The notes beneath the pieces were generated by a model, which worked only from the letters and a program-made list of their open reading frames with translations, was not told the origin of the DNA and made no database searches. Shown one piece after another: positions 1 to 8,282 of a DNA stretch of 45,148 nucleotides (the first letter of the stretch is position 1; each line of letters opens with the position of its first letter). The stretch spans positions 1 through 45,148 of the forward strand of contig JAAYLX010000052.1 in the NCBI GenBank assembly GCA_012521705.1, written 5' to 3'. Source of the stretch: Clostridiaceae bacterium. Its GTDB lineage: Bacteria > Bacillota > Clostridia > DSM-8532. A program made the translations under genes and the position numbers.

Positions 1-753
1 CAAATCAAAGAGATGACTCTGGCTGAATATTCCGAAGCGTCAGGATGCAGCGAGGCTTCGGTACTCCGTTTTTGCAGAAAATTAGGAGTTGACGGGTATG
101 CAGAATTGAAAGAGCTGCTTCTTAACGGCGATCCTAATGAAAATGAAGCAATCAAGTATCAGGAAGTCCATCCGGAAGATACTATGTATGAAATACTTCA
201 GAAAGTATTCTATTGCAATATTCAAACATTGAAAGATACTCTTGCTCTGGTTTCGGATGACTATGATGCTGCGCTGGCTGCCATTTCAAATGCGAAACGT
301 ATATGTTTTTTCTGTATCGGAGACGCTGTGGTTCCGTGCATGCTTGCACAAAATAAATTCATGAGACTGGGTATGATATGCACAGTTGATACTGATGCGG
401 ATATGCAGCTTATTACGGCGGCAAATTTGAAACCAGGCGATGTTGCGATTGCGATTTCCTATTCAGGAAGAACCCGTTCGGTAGTGGAAGCCATGAAACT
501 GGCAAAGAAAAATGGAGCGACTACTATATGCATCACAAAAATGGAGAAGTCACCACTAATCCGATACTGTCAGATAAAGTTATTTACTGCGACCCATGAT
601 ATTTCCGCCGGCAAGGAGATTGTGGCGAGGAGAATTGCCGAACAGGCAATCATGGAGGCTCTTTATCTGGGTTTGATAAATAAAGGGAAACCTCAATATT
701 ACGACAATATGTGTAAAACAACGAGTGCACTGGAATTCAACAAAATTCCGTGA
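1..753 (+). CDS. RpiR/MurR-family sugar-phosphate-responsive transcriptional regulator (5' end cut by window)
   Basis: The reading frame is open to the first base of the window, so the start lies upstream and 251 codons are visible. The N-terminal part is the end of an RpiR-type helix-turn-helix (EASVLRFCRKLGVDGYAELK matches the family's SEATVVRFC(R/K)KLGY pattern). A SIS domain follows, with the phosphosugar loop AIAISYSGRTRSVVEAMKLA about two thirds of the way along. RpiR proteins bind DNA and sense a sugar phosphate through the SIS fold. The frame ends 20 bases before the SD and ATG of a kinase remnant, and an rpiB remnant follows, so it probably once controlled a pentose operon. It appears intact as far as visible, although its likely targets are broken. 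The family call is firm; the effector is unknown. Confidence 0.9.
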   Translation, partial: QIKEMTLAEYSEASGCSEASVLRFCRKLGVDGYAELKELLLNGDPNENEAIKYQEVHPEDTMYEILQKVFYCNIQTLKDTLALVSDDYDAALAAISNAKRICFFCIGDAVVPCMLAQNKFMRLGMICTVDTDADMQLITAANLKPGDVAIAISYSGRTRSVVEAMKLAKKNGATTICITKMEKSPLIRYCQIKLFTATHDISAGKEIVARRIAEQAIMEALYLGLINKGKPQYYDNMCKTTSALEFNKIP

Positions 754-773
754 ATCAGGCAAGGGGGGGAGTT

Positions 774-1472
774 ATGAACAGAGTAATCGTTAGCCTGAAA
801 AATATTGGTAAAATACTCTGGATAAAAAACAATGAACCAGAAAACTGGAATAAAATCAATGTTTTCCTGCCGCCTAATGATTATGTGATCTATAAGCTGA
901 CAGACCAGATTGTTATCGATCATACATCGGCGGGCAACTTAGGTGGGATATATGACATAAAAACCCATTCCTGGTCCTATGAATTAATGGACAGGATGGG
1001 AATCCCGCACTCAATGATGCCAAAAAGGATTTTAGAGCCTCAGGAAATCGCAGGCTATCTGACAGAAGAAGCGGCAAATGAACTCGGACTTATGACCGAT
1101 ACACCTGTTTGCGCCGGATGTATTGACTGTCTTGCTTCAATGCTGGCAACAGGCGCACTGAATGCAGGCCAGCATGTGGCAATTATCGGAACGTCCATAA
1201 ACTGGGGCGTAATACACAATGAAATTCCCTCCAATATCGACTATATATCAATGCCGTATGTAAAAGAACCCGAAACCATGTTCTATACTTATGGAGGGGC
1301 ATCTACGGCAGGAGCGCTGCCCAGATGGTTCAGGGACTTAATCGTTCCATATCTTGACCGGAATGGTGTAAGTGAAAAAACAAATTACAAGCTCCTGGAC
1401 GAACTTGCGAAAGATATGAAGCCGGGAAGTGACGGACTTACAATGAAGACCCTGTCCTGTATCCTGACATAG
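774..1472 (+). pseudogene. FGGY-family carbohydrate kinase remnant, truncated at both ends
   Basis: Starts at the ATG after a strong SD (AAGGGGGGAG); an in-frame GTG at 750 lacks an SD. After about eight residues it enters the middle of an FGGY kinase (KILWIKNNEPENW, then FLPPNDYVIYKLT). The first 120 or so residues of an FGGY kinase, including the DIGT phosphate-binding loop, are missing. The match continues through CAGCIDCLASMLATGAL and GTSINWG to GSDGL near 1437. There the C-terminal nucleotide-binding domain should follow, but the frame runs on into out-of-frame rpiB sequence and stops at 1472. About 225 residues remain of the usual 490-510. Two separate deletions explain this. It cannot be an active kinase. 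The sugar (xylulose, ribulose or other) cannot be told from the fragment. Confidence 0.85.
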
Positions 1473-1792
1473 CCATCAAAGTTGCAGAGACAATCACTTC
1501 CGGAAAAGCTGAGCGTGGAGCTCTGTTCTGTGGAACCGGAATTGGTATGGCAATATCCGCAAACAAGGTACCCGGCATCCGTGCTGCTGTTTGTCATGAC
1601 ACATATTCAGCTGAACGTGCACGCAAGAGTAACGATGCTCAGATAATTTGTATGGGAGCCCGTGTAATTGGTCCCGAGTTGGCCAAACAAATAATGAAGT
1701 CCTGGCTCGAAAGTGAATTTGCCGGTGGGGGGTCAACCGCAAAGGTTGAAAAAATAAAGGAATATGAGCGTACTTACATATCCGGCAGGTAG
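1442..1792 (+). pseudogene. rpiB: Ribose-5-phosphate isomerase B remnant (5' end deleted)
   Basis: In the frame offset from the kinase remnant, the sequence from 1442 reads EDPVLYPDIAIKVAE, then LFCGTGIGMAISANKVPGIR, CHDTYSAERAR and MGARVIGPELA. These are the conserved blocks of RpiB, which interconverts ribose 5-phosphate and ribulose 5-phosphate. The active-site Cys in FCGTGIGM is kept. The first 40 or so residues, with the substrate-binding DHAG block, are gone, and no start codon with an SD precedes the remaining part. The first in-frame ATG (1547) falls inside the catalytic block. The fragment abuts the kinase fragment directly, so one deletion removed the kinase C-terminus and the rpiB N-terminus together. 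Confidence 0.88.
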
Positions 1793-1830
1793 TATATGGT
1801 GTCTGTTGTACAATTTGCGTTATTTTAATT

Positions 1831-1869
1831 AAAAAATCTGTTGACAATATAAGTCAGCAGATTTTTTTA
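1831..1869 (+). terminator. Rho-independent terminator after the rpiB remnant
   Basis: Arms AAAAAATCTGTTGAC and GTCAGCAGATTTTTT pair over 15 positions with one G-T, around a short AT loop, and end in a T-run. It would end the rpiR-kinase-rpiB transcript. Confidence 0.8.
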
Positions 1870-1885
1870 TTTTTAACTGTGCATT

Positions 1886-1894
1886 TGGTATAAT
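1886..1894 (+). promoter_or_regulatory. Extended -10 promoter for deoD
   Basis: TGGTATAAT is a perfect extended -10 (TGnTATAAT) lying 77 bases before the deoD start and just after the upstream terminator. No good -35 hexamer sits at 16-18 bp, as is tolerated with an extended -10. Confidence 0.6.
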
Positions 1895-1970
1895 TAATAA
1901 TAATCGTATTTTTTGCAAAAGGATTTTTTCTTACAGGTTACGAAAATTTCAGGTGTACAGGAGGATTATT

Positions 1971-2678
1971 ATGAATAAAACACCTCATATTGAAGTTGAC
2001 AAGGAAGGCGTAATTGCCAAGACCGTACTTTTGCCGGGAGATCCCCTTAGAGCAAAATTCATAGCCGAGAATTATCTGGAAGACGTCGTCCAGTTCAACA
2101 AAGTAAGAAATATGTTTGGCTTTACCGGAACATACAAGGGCAGAAAAGTTTCTGTAATGGGTACGGGAATGGGCATGCCCTCCATAGGCATATATTCATA
2201 CGAGCTTATCCATAACTACGGGGTTGAAAACCTTATAAGGGTTGGTTCCTGCGGCAGTTACCAGAAGGATGTAAAAGTCAGGGATATCATAATTGCCATG
2301 GCTGCCTCAACCAATTCGAATTTTGCAAGCCAGTACAGCCTTCCCGGGACGTTTGCTCCCACTGCATCATGGAAACTGCTTAAAAAGGCCGTCGAAGTAG
2401 CTGAGCAGAAAAACATTGAAGTTAAAGTAGGCAATATTCTTTCATCAGATATTTTCTATAATGCTGACCCCGATGCATGGAAAAAGTGGGCGGACATGGG
2501 CGTCCTTGCAGTGGAAATGGAAGCCGCAGCCCTGTATATGAATGCAGCTAAAGCAGGAGTAAACGCTCTTTGCATCCTGACTGTGTCGGATTCCCTTGTA
2601 ACCCATGAAGAAACCACATCTGAAGAAAGGGAGAAATCCTTCACACAAATGATGGAGATAGCTCTGGAGCTCGCCTGA
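1971..2678 (+). CDS. deoD: Purine nucleoside phosphorylase, DeoD type
   Basis: 235 residues, the usual length for the hexameric DeoD type. The enzyme splits purine (deoxy)ribonucleosides with phosphate into base and (deoxy)ribose 1-phosphate in the cytosol. Visible blocks are [14 protein letters not shown] (phosphate-binding Arg region), [26 protein letters not shown], the nucleoside-binding VEMEAAALY, and TVSDSL with the catalytic Asp. I chose the ATG at 1971 because AGGAGG lies 6-7 bases upstream; an in-frame start at 1953 has no SD and adds six residues outside the family N-terminus. It has its own promoter and stands alone, after the decayed pentose genes and before the transporter pair. 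Confidence 0.95.
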   Translation: MNKTPHIEVDKEGVIAKTVLLPGDPLRAKFIAENYLEDVVQFNKVRNMFGFTGTYKGRKVSVMGTGMGMPSIGIYSYELIHNYGVENLIRVGSCGSYQKDVKVRDIIIAMAASTNSNFASQYSLPGTFAPTASWKLLKKAVEVAEQKNIEVKVGNILSSDIFYNADPDAWKKWADMGVLAVEMEAAALYMNAAKAGVNALCILTVSDSLVTHEETTSEEREKSFTQMMEIALELA

Positions 2679-2861
2679 TCGGGAGGAACTCAGAGAGCAT
2701 GAATTCCGGTTAGTTCTTCTTTTATGGCTCGTCTGCCACACATACATAACAGTTTTACTATGAATACCATAAGATAATACTATTTTACTTATCGATTCTC
2801 CTTCTTTAAGCTGTAAATGAAGAAGTATGTTAATTTTTTGATTATTTACAGGGAGGATAGA

Positions 2862-3449
2862 GTGAAAAAAGACTATAAACTTTATCTTACACTTTTTAAA
2901 TCAACATTTTATTTAAGCGCTTTTACCTTTGGAGGGGGTTATGTCATTCTTCCTTTGATGAAGAGCAAATTTGTGGATGAACTTAACTGGATAGAAGAAA
3001 AAGAAATGATTGATGTAATCGCAATCGCCCAGACATCTCCGGGTGCCATGGCAGTCAACGCTTCAATTTTGATAGGATACAAGATTGCCGGATTATCAGG
3101 GGCATTGGCAACGGTGCTGGGTACAATTCTGCCTCCATTGATAATTCTGTCAGTCATATCGCTATTCTATACAGTATTAAAACAGAATTTGCTTTTAAAT
3201 GCCCTTTTGAAAGGTATGCAGGCCGGTGTTGCTGCAGTTATAGCCAATGTTGTTATAAGCATGACACGAAGTTTATGCAAAGATAAAAATATTCTGTCAA
3301 TAGTCATTTTTGTCTCCGCCTTTATTGCTGCATATATCTTAAAAATCAATGTAGTGATTATTATTTTATTAAGCGCTGTTTCCGGTCTGATAACTCATTT
3401 TGTCCAAAAGCGAAATAAACGAGGGGGGAAGCAATATAACTTATCTTAA
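2862..3449 (+). CDS. Chromate transporter family protein, first half-size subunit
   Basis: About 195 residues with five or six hydrophobic segments. The CHR signature FTFGGGYVILPLM sits near the N-terminus and QTSPGAMAVNASILIG follows, both typical of the N-terminal CHR domain. Many Firmicutes encode the protein as two adjacent half-size genes whose products act together in the membrane; the substrate need not be chromate. I chose the GTG at 2862 because GGGAGG sits about 5 bases upstream; an earlier in-frame ATG at 2817 has no SD and would prepend non-family sequence. The 3' end overlaps the second half gene by 14 bases, so translation is probably coupled. Confidence 0.88.
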   Translation: MKKDYKLYLTLFKSTFYLSAFTFGGGYVILPLMKSKFVDELNWIEEKEMIDVIAIAQTSPGAMAVNASILIGYKIAGLSGALATVLGTILPPLIILSVISLFYTVLKQNLLLNALLKGMQAGVAAVIANVVISMTRSLCKDKNILSIVIFVSAFIAAYILKINVVIIILLSAVSGLITHFVQKRNKRGGKQYNLS

Positions 3450-4002
3450 ATTATTTCTGAGCTTTTTCCAGATCGGTTTGTTCGCAATCGGCGGAGGCTA
3501 TGCTGCGATGCCGTTAATTCAAAATCAGGTGGTAGAAATAAATGGCTGGCTTACAATGGATGAGTTTATAGATTTGGTTACCATAGCTGAAATGACCCCT
3601 GGACCTATTGCAATCAATGCAGCAACTTTTGTGGGTACACGTGCCGGCGGACTCTTGGGAGCTGTCATATCAACTATTGGCTGTATATCACCATCATTAA
3701 TAATTGTCATCACATTGGCGTGGTTATACTGTAAATACAAGGAAATGCCGATCATACAGAGCATGTTGGCTTGCTTAAGGCCTGCAGTTGTAGCTTTGAT
3801 AGCCTCAGCAGGACTTGGCATTGTAAAGGTGGCTTTTTGGGGGAATAGTGACTTAACTGATAATTCTTTCGGAATCAATTTAACTGCTGTTATTCTTTTT
3901 GCTATTAGTATTTTTATTTTGAGAAAACTTAAACCTAACCCTATTTATATTATATTTGGAACAGGAGTTATTGGAATGATCACTTATTTATCAGTCAGAT
4001 AA
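3436..4002 (+). CDS. Chromate transporter family protein, second half-size subunit (probable AUA start)
   Basis: Second CHR domain: LKLFLSFFQIGLFAIGGGYA carries the GGGYA motif, and TPGPIAINAATFVGTRAGG is the paired PGP(I/T)A block. Five or six membrane segments are visible, ending with a C-terminal helix. No ATG, GTG or TTG sits where family members begin. A very strong SD (GAGGGGGGAA, 3421-3430) lies 5 bases before an in-frame ATA at 3436, giving (M)TYLKLFLSFF, which is where homologues start. The only upstream alternative is TTG at 3400, which has no SD and adds 12 residues. I therefore place the start at the AUA, with moderate certainty. It overlaps the first half gene. Confidence 0.82.
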   Translation: MTYLKLFLSFFQIGLFAIGGGYAAMPLIQNQVVEINGWLTMDEFIDLVTIAEMTPGPIAINAATFVGTRAGGLLGAVISTIGCISPSLIIVITLAWLYCKYKEMPIIQSMLACLRPAVVALIASAGLGIVKVAFWGNSDLTDNSFGINLTAVILFAISIFILRKLKPNPIYIIFGTGVIGMITYLSVR

Positions 4003-4165
4003 TAATCCTGTCTATGATTTCTGTTCTCGCAATGTTTTGGTTTATGAGGACAGTTTATTAATTGGTTGATTTTTTGCTAAATCACAGGACCTTTAAGGTG
4101 AATATGAAATAGAGCCCCTGGGAAGACTTTGTACTGAAAAGCAAGGAAAGAAGAGGTGTTCCCAA

Positions 4166-4333
4166 GTGGCTAAAAACAGATTCAAGGAAAAGTTTATGGC
4201 AGGTCCCATAGAAAAGCATGATACTGCAGCATGGGCAAATACTGAAAGAACAAAAGAAGTCTCAAATGTAACAATGCCCAGCGAAATGCAGGTACTGGAT
4301 GCAAAAGAATATGTGGATTCCAATCAGAAGTAG
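4166..4333 (+). CDS. DUF3787-type small protein (TAAWA motif), copy 1
   Basis: A 55-residue ORF starting at GTG, with GAGGTG 7 bases upstream, and ending just before a hairpin. It is hydrophilic, with a basic N-terminus (VAKNRFKEKFM). The conserved core is HDTAAWANTERTKEVSNV and then a V-x-x-A-K-E-Y-V tail. As I recall it, this matches DUF3787, a clostridial family of roughly 55-75 residues known by a TAAW motif and with no assigned function. It carries no signal peptide or membrane segment. A divergent relative lies on the minus strand at 23653-23817. It sits alone between the chromate-type transporter and the convergent PFOR gene. Confidence 0.75.
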   Translation: MAKNRFKEKFMAGPIEKHDTAAWANTERTKEVSNVTMPSEMQVLDAKEYVDSNQK

Positions 4334-4335
4334 AG

Positions 4336-4365
4336 AAGAGACAGGGGAGATTTCTCCTGTCTCTT
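4336..4365 (+). terminator. Hairpin after DUF3787 copy 1
   Basis: Perfect 10-bp arms AAGAGACAGG / CCTGTCTCTT with a 10-base loop lie directly after the DUF3787 stop. There is no T-run, so it may act as a 3' stabiliser or a weak terminator. Confidence 0.5.
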
Positions 4366-4375
4366 ACCAATAAAG

Positions 4376-4397
4376 AAGGGAGGCAAAAGCCTCCCTT
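4376..4397 (-). terminator. Terminator of the PFOR gene (possibly bidirectional)
   Basis: Perfect arms AAGGGAGGC / GCCTCCCTT with a four-base loop lie 12 bases beyond the PFOR stop. T-rich sequence follows on both strands, so it may serve both convergent transcripts. Confidence 0.75.
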
Positions 4398-4408
4398 TCT
4401 TTGTTAAG

Positions 4409-7400
4409 TTATGATCCATACGCCTGTTCAGCCATTCTCTTATAGTTTTCATAGCGTTCTCTTGCGTGTTTTTCAGCAATGTCATACATTTCATCCGCGA
4501 TCTCAGGGAATACAGTTTTGAGGGCTGTATACCTGACTTCATTGGCGAGGAATTCCTTGTATGGCGTTGTAGGCTCTTTTGATTCAAGCTTGAAGGGATT
4601 TTTACCTTCTTCCTTAAGCATGGGATTGTATCTGTAAAGGTGCCAGTAGCCCGCTTCAACAGCTCTCTTTTCCTCAAAGATGCTGGTACCCATACCGCTC
4701 TTGATACCATGGCTGATACAGGGAGCGTAGGCGATAATAAGGGAAGGACCTTTGTAGCGTTCAGCCTCCTCAATTACTTTTATGGTCTGGGTCATATTGG
4801 CGCCCATTGCTATTTGAGCGACATACACATAGCCATAGCTCATGGCCATCATACCCAGATCCTTCTTTCTTATCTTCTTGCCCGCTGCCGCAAATTTAGC
4901 GACTGCCGAAGTGGGAGTGGATTTGGATGCCTGACCGCCGGTATTGGAGTAGATTTCAGTGTCCATAACGAAAATATTGATGTCATCCCCAGTGGAAAGA
5001 ACGTGGTCAAGCCCGCCATAACCAATGTCATAGGCCCATCCGTCTCCGCCAATAAGCCAGAATGAACGCTTGACGAGGTAATCTTTCTTTTCCATAATCT
5101 CTTTCAGAACAGGATCGGAATTGTAATCTACCTTTTCCAGAGCTTCAATTACTTCCCTGGAAGCCTTTTTGGAAGCATCGCCTTCATCCATGTTTTCAAG
5201 CCAATGGTTGAACGCTTCTTTTACTTTTTCGTCGATATCCTTCTCCAAAGCCTGCTTCATAAGGGTTGCAAGCCTTTCCCGGATTTGCTTGACTGCGAGG
5301 TACATTCCATAACCATACTCTGCATTGTCTTCGAACAATGAATTTGCCCATGCGGGACCTTTTCCTTCGCGGTTAGTGGAATAGGCTATTGACGGGGCAC
5401 TGGCTCCCCAAATGGATGAGCAGCCTGTGGCATTGGCAATCATCATCCTGTCGCCAAAAAGCTGGGTAAGAAGTTTGATATAAGGTGTTTCACCACAGCC
5501 GGGGCACGCTCCGTTGAATTCCAAAAGGGGTACTTTAAGCTGGCTTCCTTTGACAGTGTGAGGATCCATAATGTCTTCCTTGGGCTGTACTGTCATGGCA
5601 AACTCCCAGTTTTCTGACTCTACTTCGGTTATGGGCTCTGCAGGCTTCATAATAAGAGCTTTTCCGGGAGCAGGGCATACATCTGCACAGTTTCCGCATC
5701 CGGTGCAGTCCAGAGGTGATATCTGAATACGCCAGTGCATATTCTCCAGGCCTCTTCCTTTTGGCTTTATGGTAATGAAGGACTCGGACGCCTTTTTAAG
5801 CTCTTCGTCGGTCAGAAGGAAAGGACGAATTGTGGCATGGGGGCATACATAGGAACACTGGCCGCACTGGATGCATTTGTCGGGCTGCCATTCGGGAAGA
5901 AATACTGCAATTCCGCGTTTTTCATAGGCAGTAGTGCCCAGAGGGAATGAGCCGTCTTCCATGCCTGCAAAGGCACTGACAGGAAGTTCGTCCCCTTCGT
6001 GGCGGGCCATTGGTCTTTGAATATTTTTGACGAAATCAGGCTCGTCCTTGACAGGCAACTCTTCATCCTGTGCGTTTTTCCAGGCTTCAGGAACCTTAAC
6101 TTCTACCAAAGCCTCTATGCCCATATCAACTGCCGCCTTGTTCATGTCAACGATCTTCTGGCCTTTTTTGCCGTACATTTTTTCAATTGATTTTTTAAGG
6201 TAGTCTATGGCCTCATCAACGGGAATTATGTTTGCCAGCCTGAAGAATGCGGCCTGCATAATCATGTTGATACGGTTCCCGAGACCTATTTTGCCGGCAA
6301 TTTCAACTGCGTCTATAATATAGAATTTTATATTCTTCTGCGCGATTGTTCTTTTGAGGTTAGCAGGAAGATTATCCTCCAGTTCATCCTCAGTCCACGG
6401 GCAGTTCAGCACAAAGGTACCGTTTTCTTTAATACCTTTCAGGACATCGAAGCTATAAATGAAAGATTTGTTGTGACATGCAATATAATCTGCATGATAA
6501 ACAAGGTAGGGAGACCTTAGCGGCTTTGGACCGAATCTGAGATGTGAAATTGTTGAGCCGCCCGACTTTTTGCTGTCGTATGAGAAATAGCCCTGGACAT
6601 AGAGATTTGTATTGTCGCCAATTATTTTAATTGCAGATTTGTTCGCACCAACGGTACCGTCCGAGCCAAGCCCCCAGAACTTGCAGCTCACAGTTCCTTC
6701 GGGAGTGGTTTCAATGATTTCTTCCTCAGGCAGGGAGAGATTGGTGACATCATCGGTAATACCTATGGTAAAGCGGTCTTTGGGCTGCTCCTGCTTGAGA
6801 TTGTTATAGACCGCAATGATCTGGGAAGGACGGGTGTCCTTGGAGCCAAGGCCATAACGTCCTCCGATTATTACAGGACTGTTCGGCAGCTTCTGAAATA
6901 TTTTCGAGACATCCAGATAGAGGGGTTCTCCAGGAGAACCGGGCTCTTTTGTGCGGTCAAGGACGGCAATTTTCTTTACAGTGGAGGGCATGACCTCCAG
7001 GAAATGTTTCTCGGAGAAGGGTCTGTAAAGATGCACACGTACTGCTCCGACTTTCTCTCCTTTTTTCAGAAGGTAATCGATAGTTTCATCAATGGTGTCA
7101 CAAACCGAGCCCATGGCAACAATTACATATTCGGCGTCTTCCGCACCGTAATAGTCAAACAGTTTGTATTTCCTGCCTGTGAGCTTGTATATCTCATTCA
7201 TATATTCGGATACAATCTCCGGTACCCTGTCAAAAAACTTGTTCTGTACTTCCCTGCCCTGGAAGTATATGTCCGGATTCTGGGCGGTTCCCCTTATTAC
7301 TGGGTGCTCCGGGCTGAGGGATTTATTGCGGAACTCTTTTATTGCCTCATGGTCAACCAAATTGTACAGGTCATTGTAATCAATAACCTCAATTTTCTGA

Positions 7401-7936
7401 ATCTCATGAGATGTTCTGAACCCGTCAAAGAAGTGAATAAACGGCAGCCGAGCCCGGATTGCGGACAGGTGGGCTATGCAGCCCAGGTCCATGGCTTCCT
7501 GCACATTGGATGAAGCCAGCATGCATGCGCCTGTCTGCCGGCAGGCCATTACGTCCTGATGGTCCCCGAAAATTGAGAGGGCGTGGGTGGCAATGGCTCT
7601 TGCCGATACATGCAAAACCCCGGGCAATAGTTCGCCGGCCATTTTATAGAGGTTTGGGATCATAAGAAGCAATCCCTGGGAGGCGGTATAGGTTGAAGTC
7701 AGGGCGCCTGCGGCAAGGGACCCGTGCATGGCTCCCGCTGCACCTGCTTCGGACTGCATTTCAACAACCTTGACTTCCTGACCGAACATGTTTTTTCTGC
7801 CATGGGATGACCATTCATCCACAAGTTCGGCCATGGGTGAGGAAGGTGTTATGGGGAAAATGGTTGCAACTTCTGTAAATGCGTAGGAGGCATAGGCAGC
7901 TGCCTGATTTCCATCCATTGTTTCAAGTCTGGCCAT
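4409..7936 (-). CDS. nifJ: Pyruvate:ferredoxin (flavodoxin) oxidoreductase, single chain
   Basis: 1175 residues, the full length of single-chain PFOR. The enzyme converts pyruvate, CoA and oxidised ferredoxin to acetyl-CoA, CO2 and reduced ferredoxin. The N-terminal pyruvate-binding domain has the FPITPSSPMAELVDEW block and EMQSEAGAAGAMHGSLAAGA. Two 4Fe-4S motifs follow, CIQCGQCSYVC from about residue 688 and CTGCGNCADVC from about 744. Then come CPGCGETP and the thiamine-diphosphate block GGDGWAYDIGYGG near 962, with the SNTGGQASKSTPT loop. AAAGGAGAAG precedes the ATG. It is monocistronic, convergent with the DUF3787 gene and divergent from an ABC exporter. It is the main source of reduced ferredoxin for a hydrogenase such as the one starting at 43 kb. 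Confidence 0.97.
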   Translation of the reverse strand: MARLETMDGNQAAAYASYAFTEVATIFPITPSSPMAELVDEWSSHGRKNMFGQEVKVVEMQSEAGAAGAMHGSLAAGALTSTYTASQGLLLMIPNLYKMAGELLPGVLHVSARAIATHALSIFGDHQDVMACRQTGACMLASSNVQEAMDLGCIAHLSAIRARLPFIHFFDGFRTSHEIQKIEVIDYNDLYNLVDHEAIKEFRNKSLSPEHPVIRGTAQNPDIYFQGREVQNKFFDRVPEIVSEYMNEIYKLTGRKYKLFDYYGAEDAEYVIVAMGSVCDTIDETIDYLLKKGEKVGAVRVHLYRPFSEKHFLEVMPSTVKKIAVLDRTKEPGSPGEPLYLDVSKIFQKLPNSPVIIGGRYGLGSKDTRPSQIIAVYNNLKQEQPKDRFTIGITDDVTNLSLPEEEIIETTPEGTVSCKFWGLGSDGTVGANKSAIKIIGDNTNLYVQGYFSYDSKKSGGSTISHLRFGPKPLRSPYLVYHADYIACHNKSFIYSFDVLKGIKENGTFVLNCPWTEDELEDNLPANLKRTIAQKNIKFYIIDAVEIAGKIGLGNRINMIMQAAFFRLANIIPVDEAIDYLKKSIEKMYGKKGQKIVDMNKAAVDMGIEALVEVKVPEAWKNAQDEELPVKDEPDFVKNIQRPMARHEGDELPVSAFAGMEDGSFPLGTTAYEKRGIAVFLPEWQPDKCIQCGQCSYVCPHATIRPFLLTDEELKKASESFITIKPKGRGLENMHWRIQISPLDCTGCGNCADVCPAPGKALIMKPAEPITEVESENWEFAMTVQPKEDIMDPHTVKGSQLKVPLLEFNGACPGCGETPYIKLLTQLFGDRMMIANATGCSSIWGASAPSIAYSTNREGKGPAWANSLFEDNAEYGYGMYLAVKQIRERLATLMKQALEKDIDEKVKEAFNHWLENMDEGDASKKASREVIEALEKVDYNSDPVLKEIMEKKDYLVKRSFWLIGGDGWAYDIGYGGLDHVLSTGDDINIFVMDTEIYSNTGGQASKSTPTSAVAKFAAAGKKIRKKDLGMMAMSYGYVYVAQIAMGANMTQTIKVIEEAERYKGPSLIIAYAPCISHGIKSGMGTSIFEEKRAVEAGYWHLYRYNPMLKEEGKNPFKLESKEPTTPYKEFLANEVRYTALKTVFPEIADEMYDIAEKHARERYENYKRMAEQAYGS

Positions 7937-8282
7937 TATTCTCTTCTCCTTTTCCTTTAGTCATCAAAAATTCGGATATTTTTCATTCGAAACCTATTAT
8001 TCCTAAGTCAGGCAAATTTAATTACAGATTTTTTCAAGTTAAGTTGAAGGGATTAGTTTAATATCAGGTCAGACTATGTGAAAATGGTCAAAAGACAGAA
8101 TTATGCCGCTTTAAGTAAGGTTATTTGTGATAATGGCTTAATAGAAAGATTTGTGCTATTGTATTAATGTATGATAATTAATTACTTATAAAATCGCTTA
8201 TAGAGTTAATTTACAGAACCGCTTGTGAATTAAATTACAAACCGACCTGAAAATTGACTTTTTAATTGAAATGAGGTACATC
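7937..8282. other. Divergent intergenic region between PFOR and ABC exporter genes
   Basis: 346 AT-rich bases holding the leaders of both genes. I find no convincing consensus promoter on either strand. An imperfect tandem repeat of about 25 bp starts at 8195 and 8220 (CGCTTATAGAGTTAATTTAC against CGCTTGTGAATTAAATTAC), about 40-90 bases before the exporter start. No ORF with an SD is visible. Confidence 0.5.

Noticed and set aside
1841..1846. TTGACA as a -35 element for deoD
   Set aside because: It lies inside the terminator stem and is 42 bases from the -10 at 1889, far beyond a workable spacing.
7004..7513. 169-codon plus-strand ORF inside the PFOR gene
   Set aside because: It is antisense to conserved PFOR motifs, has no SD and no recognisable family.
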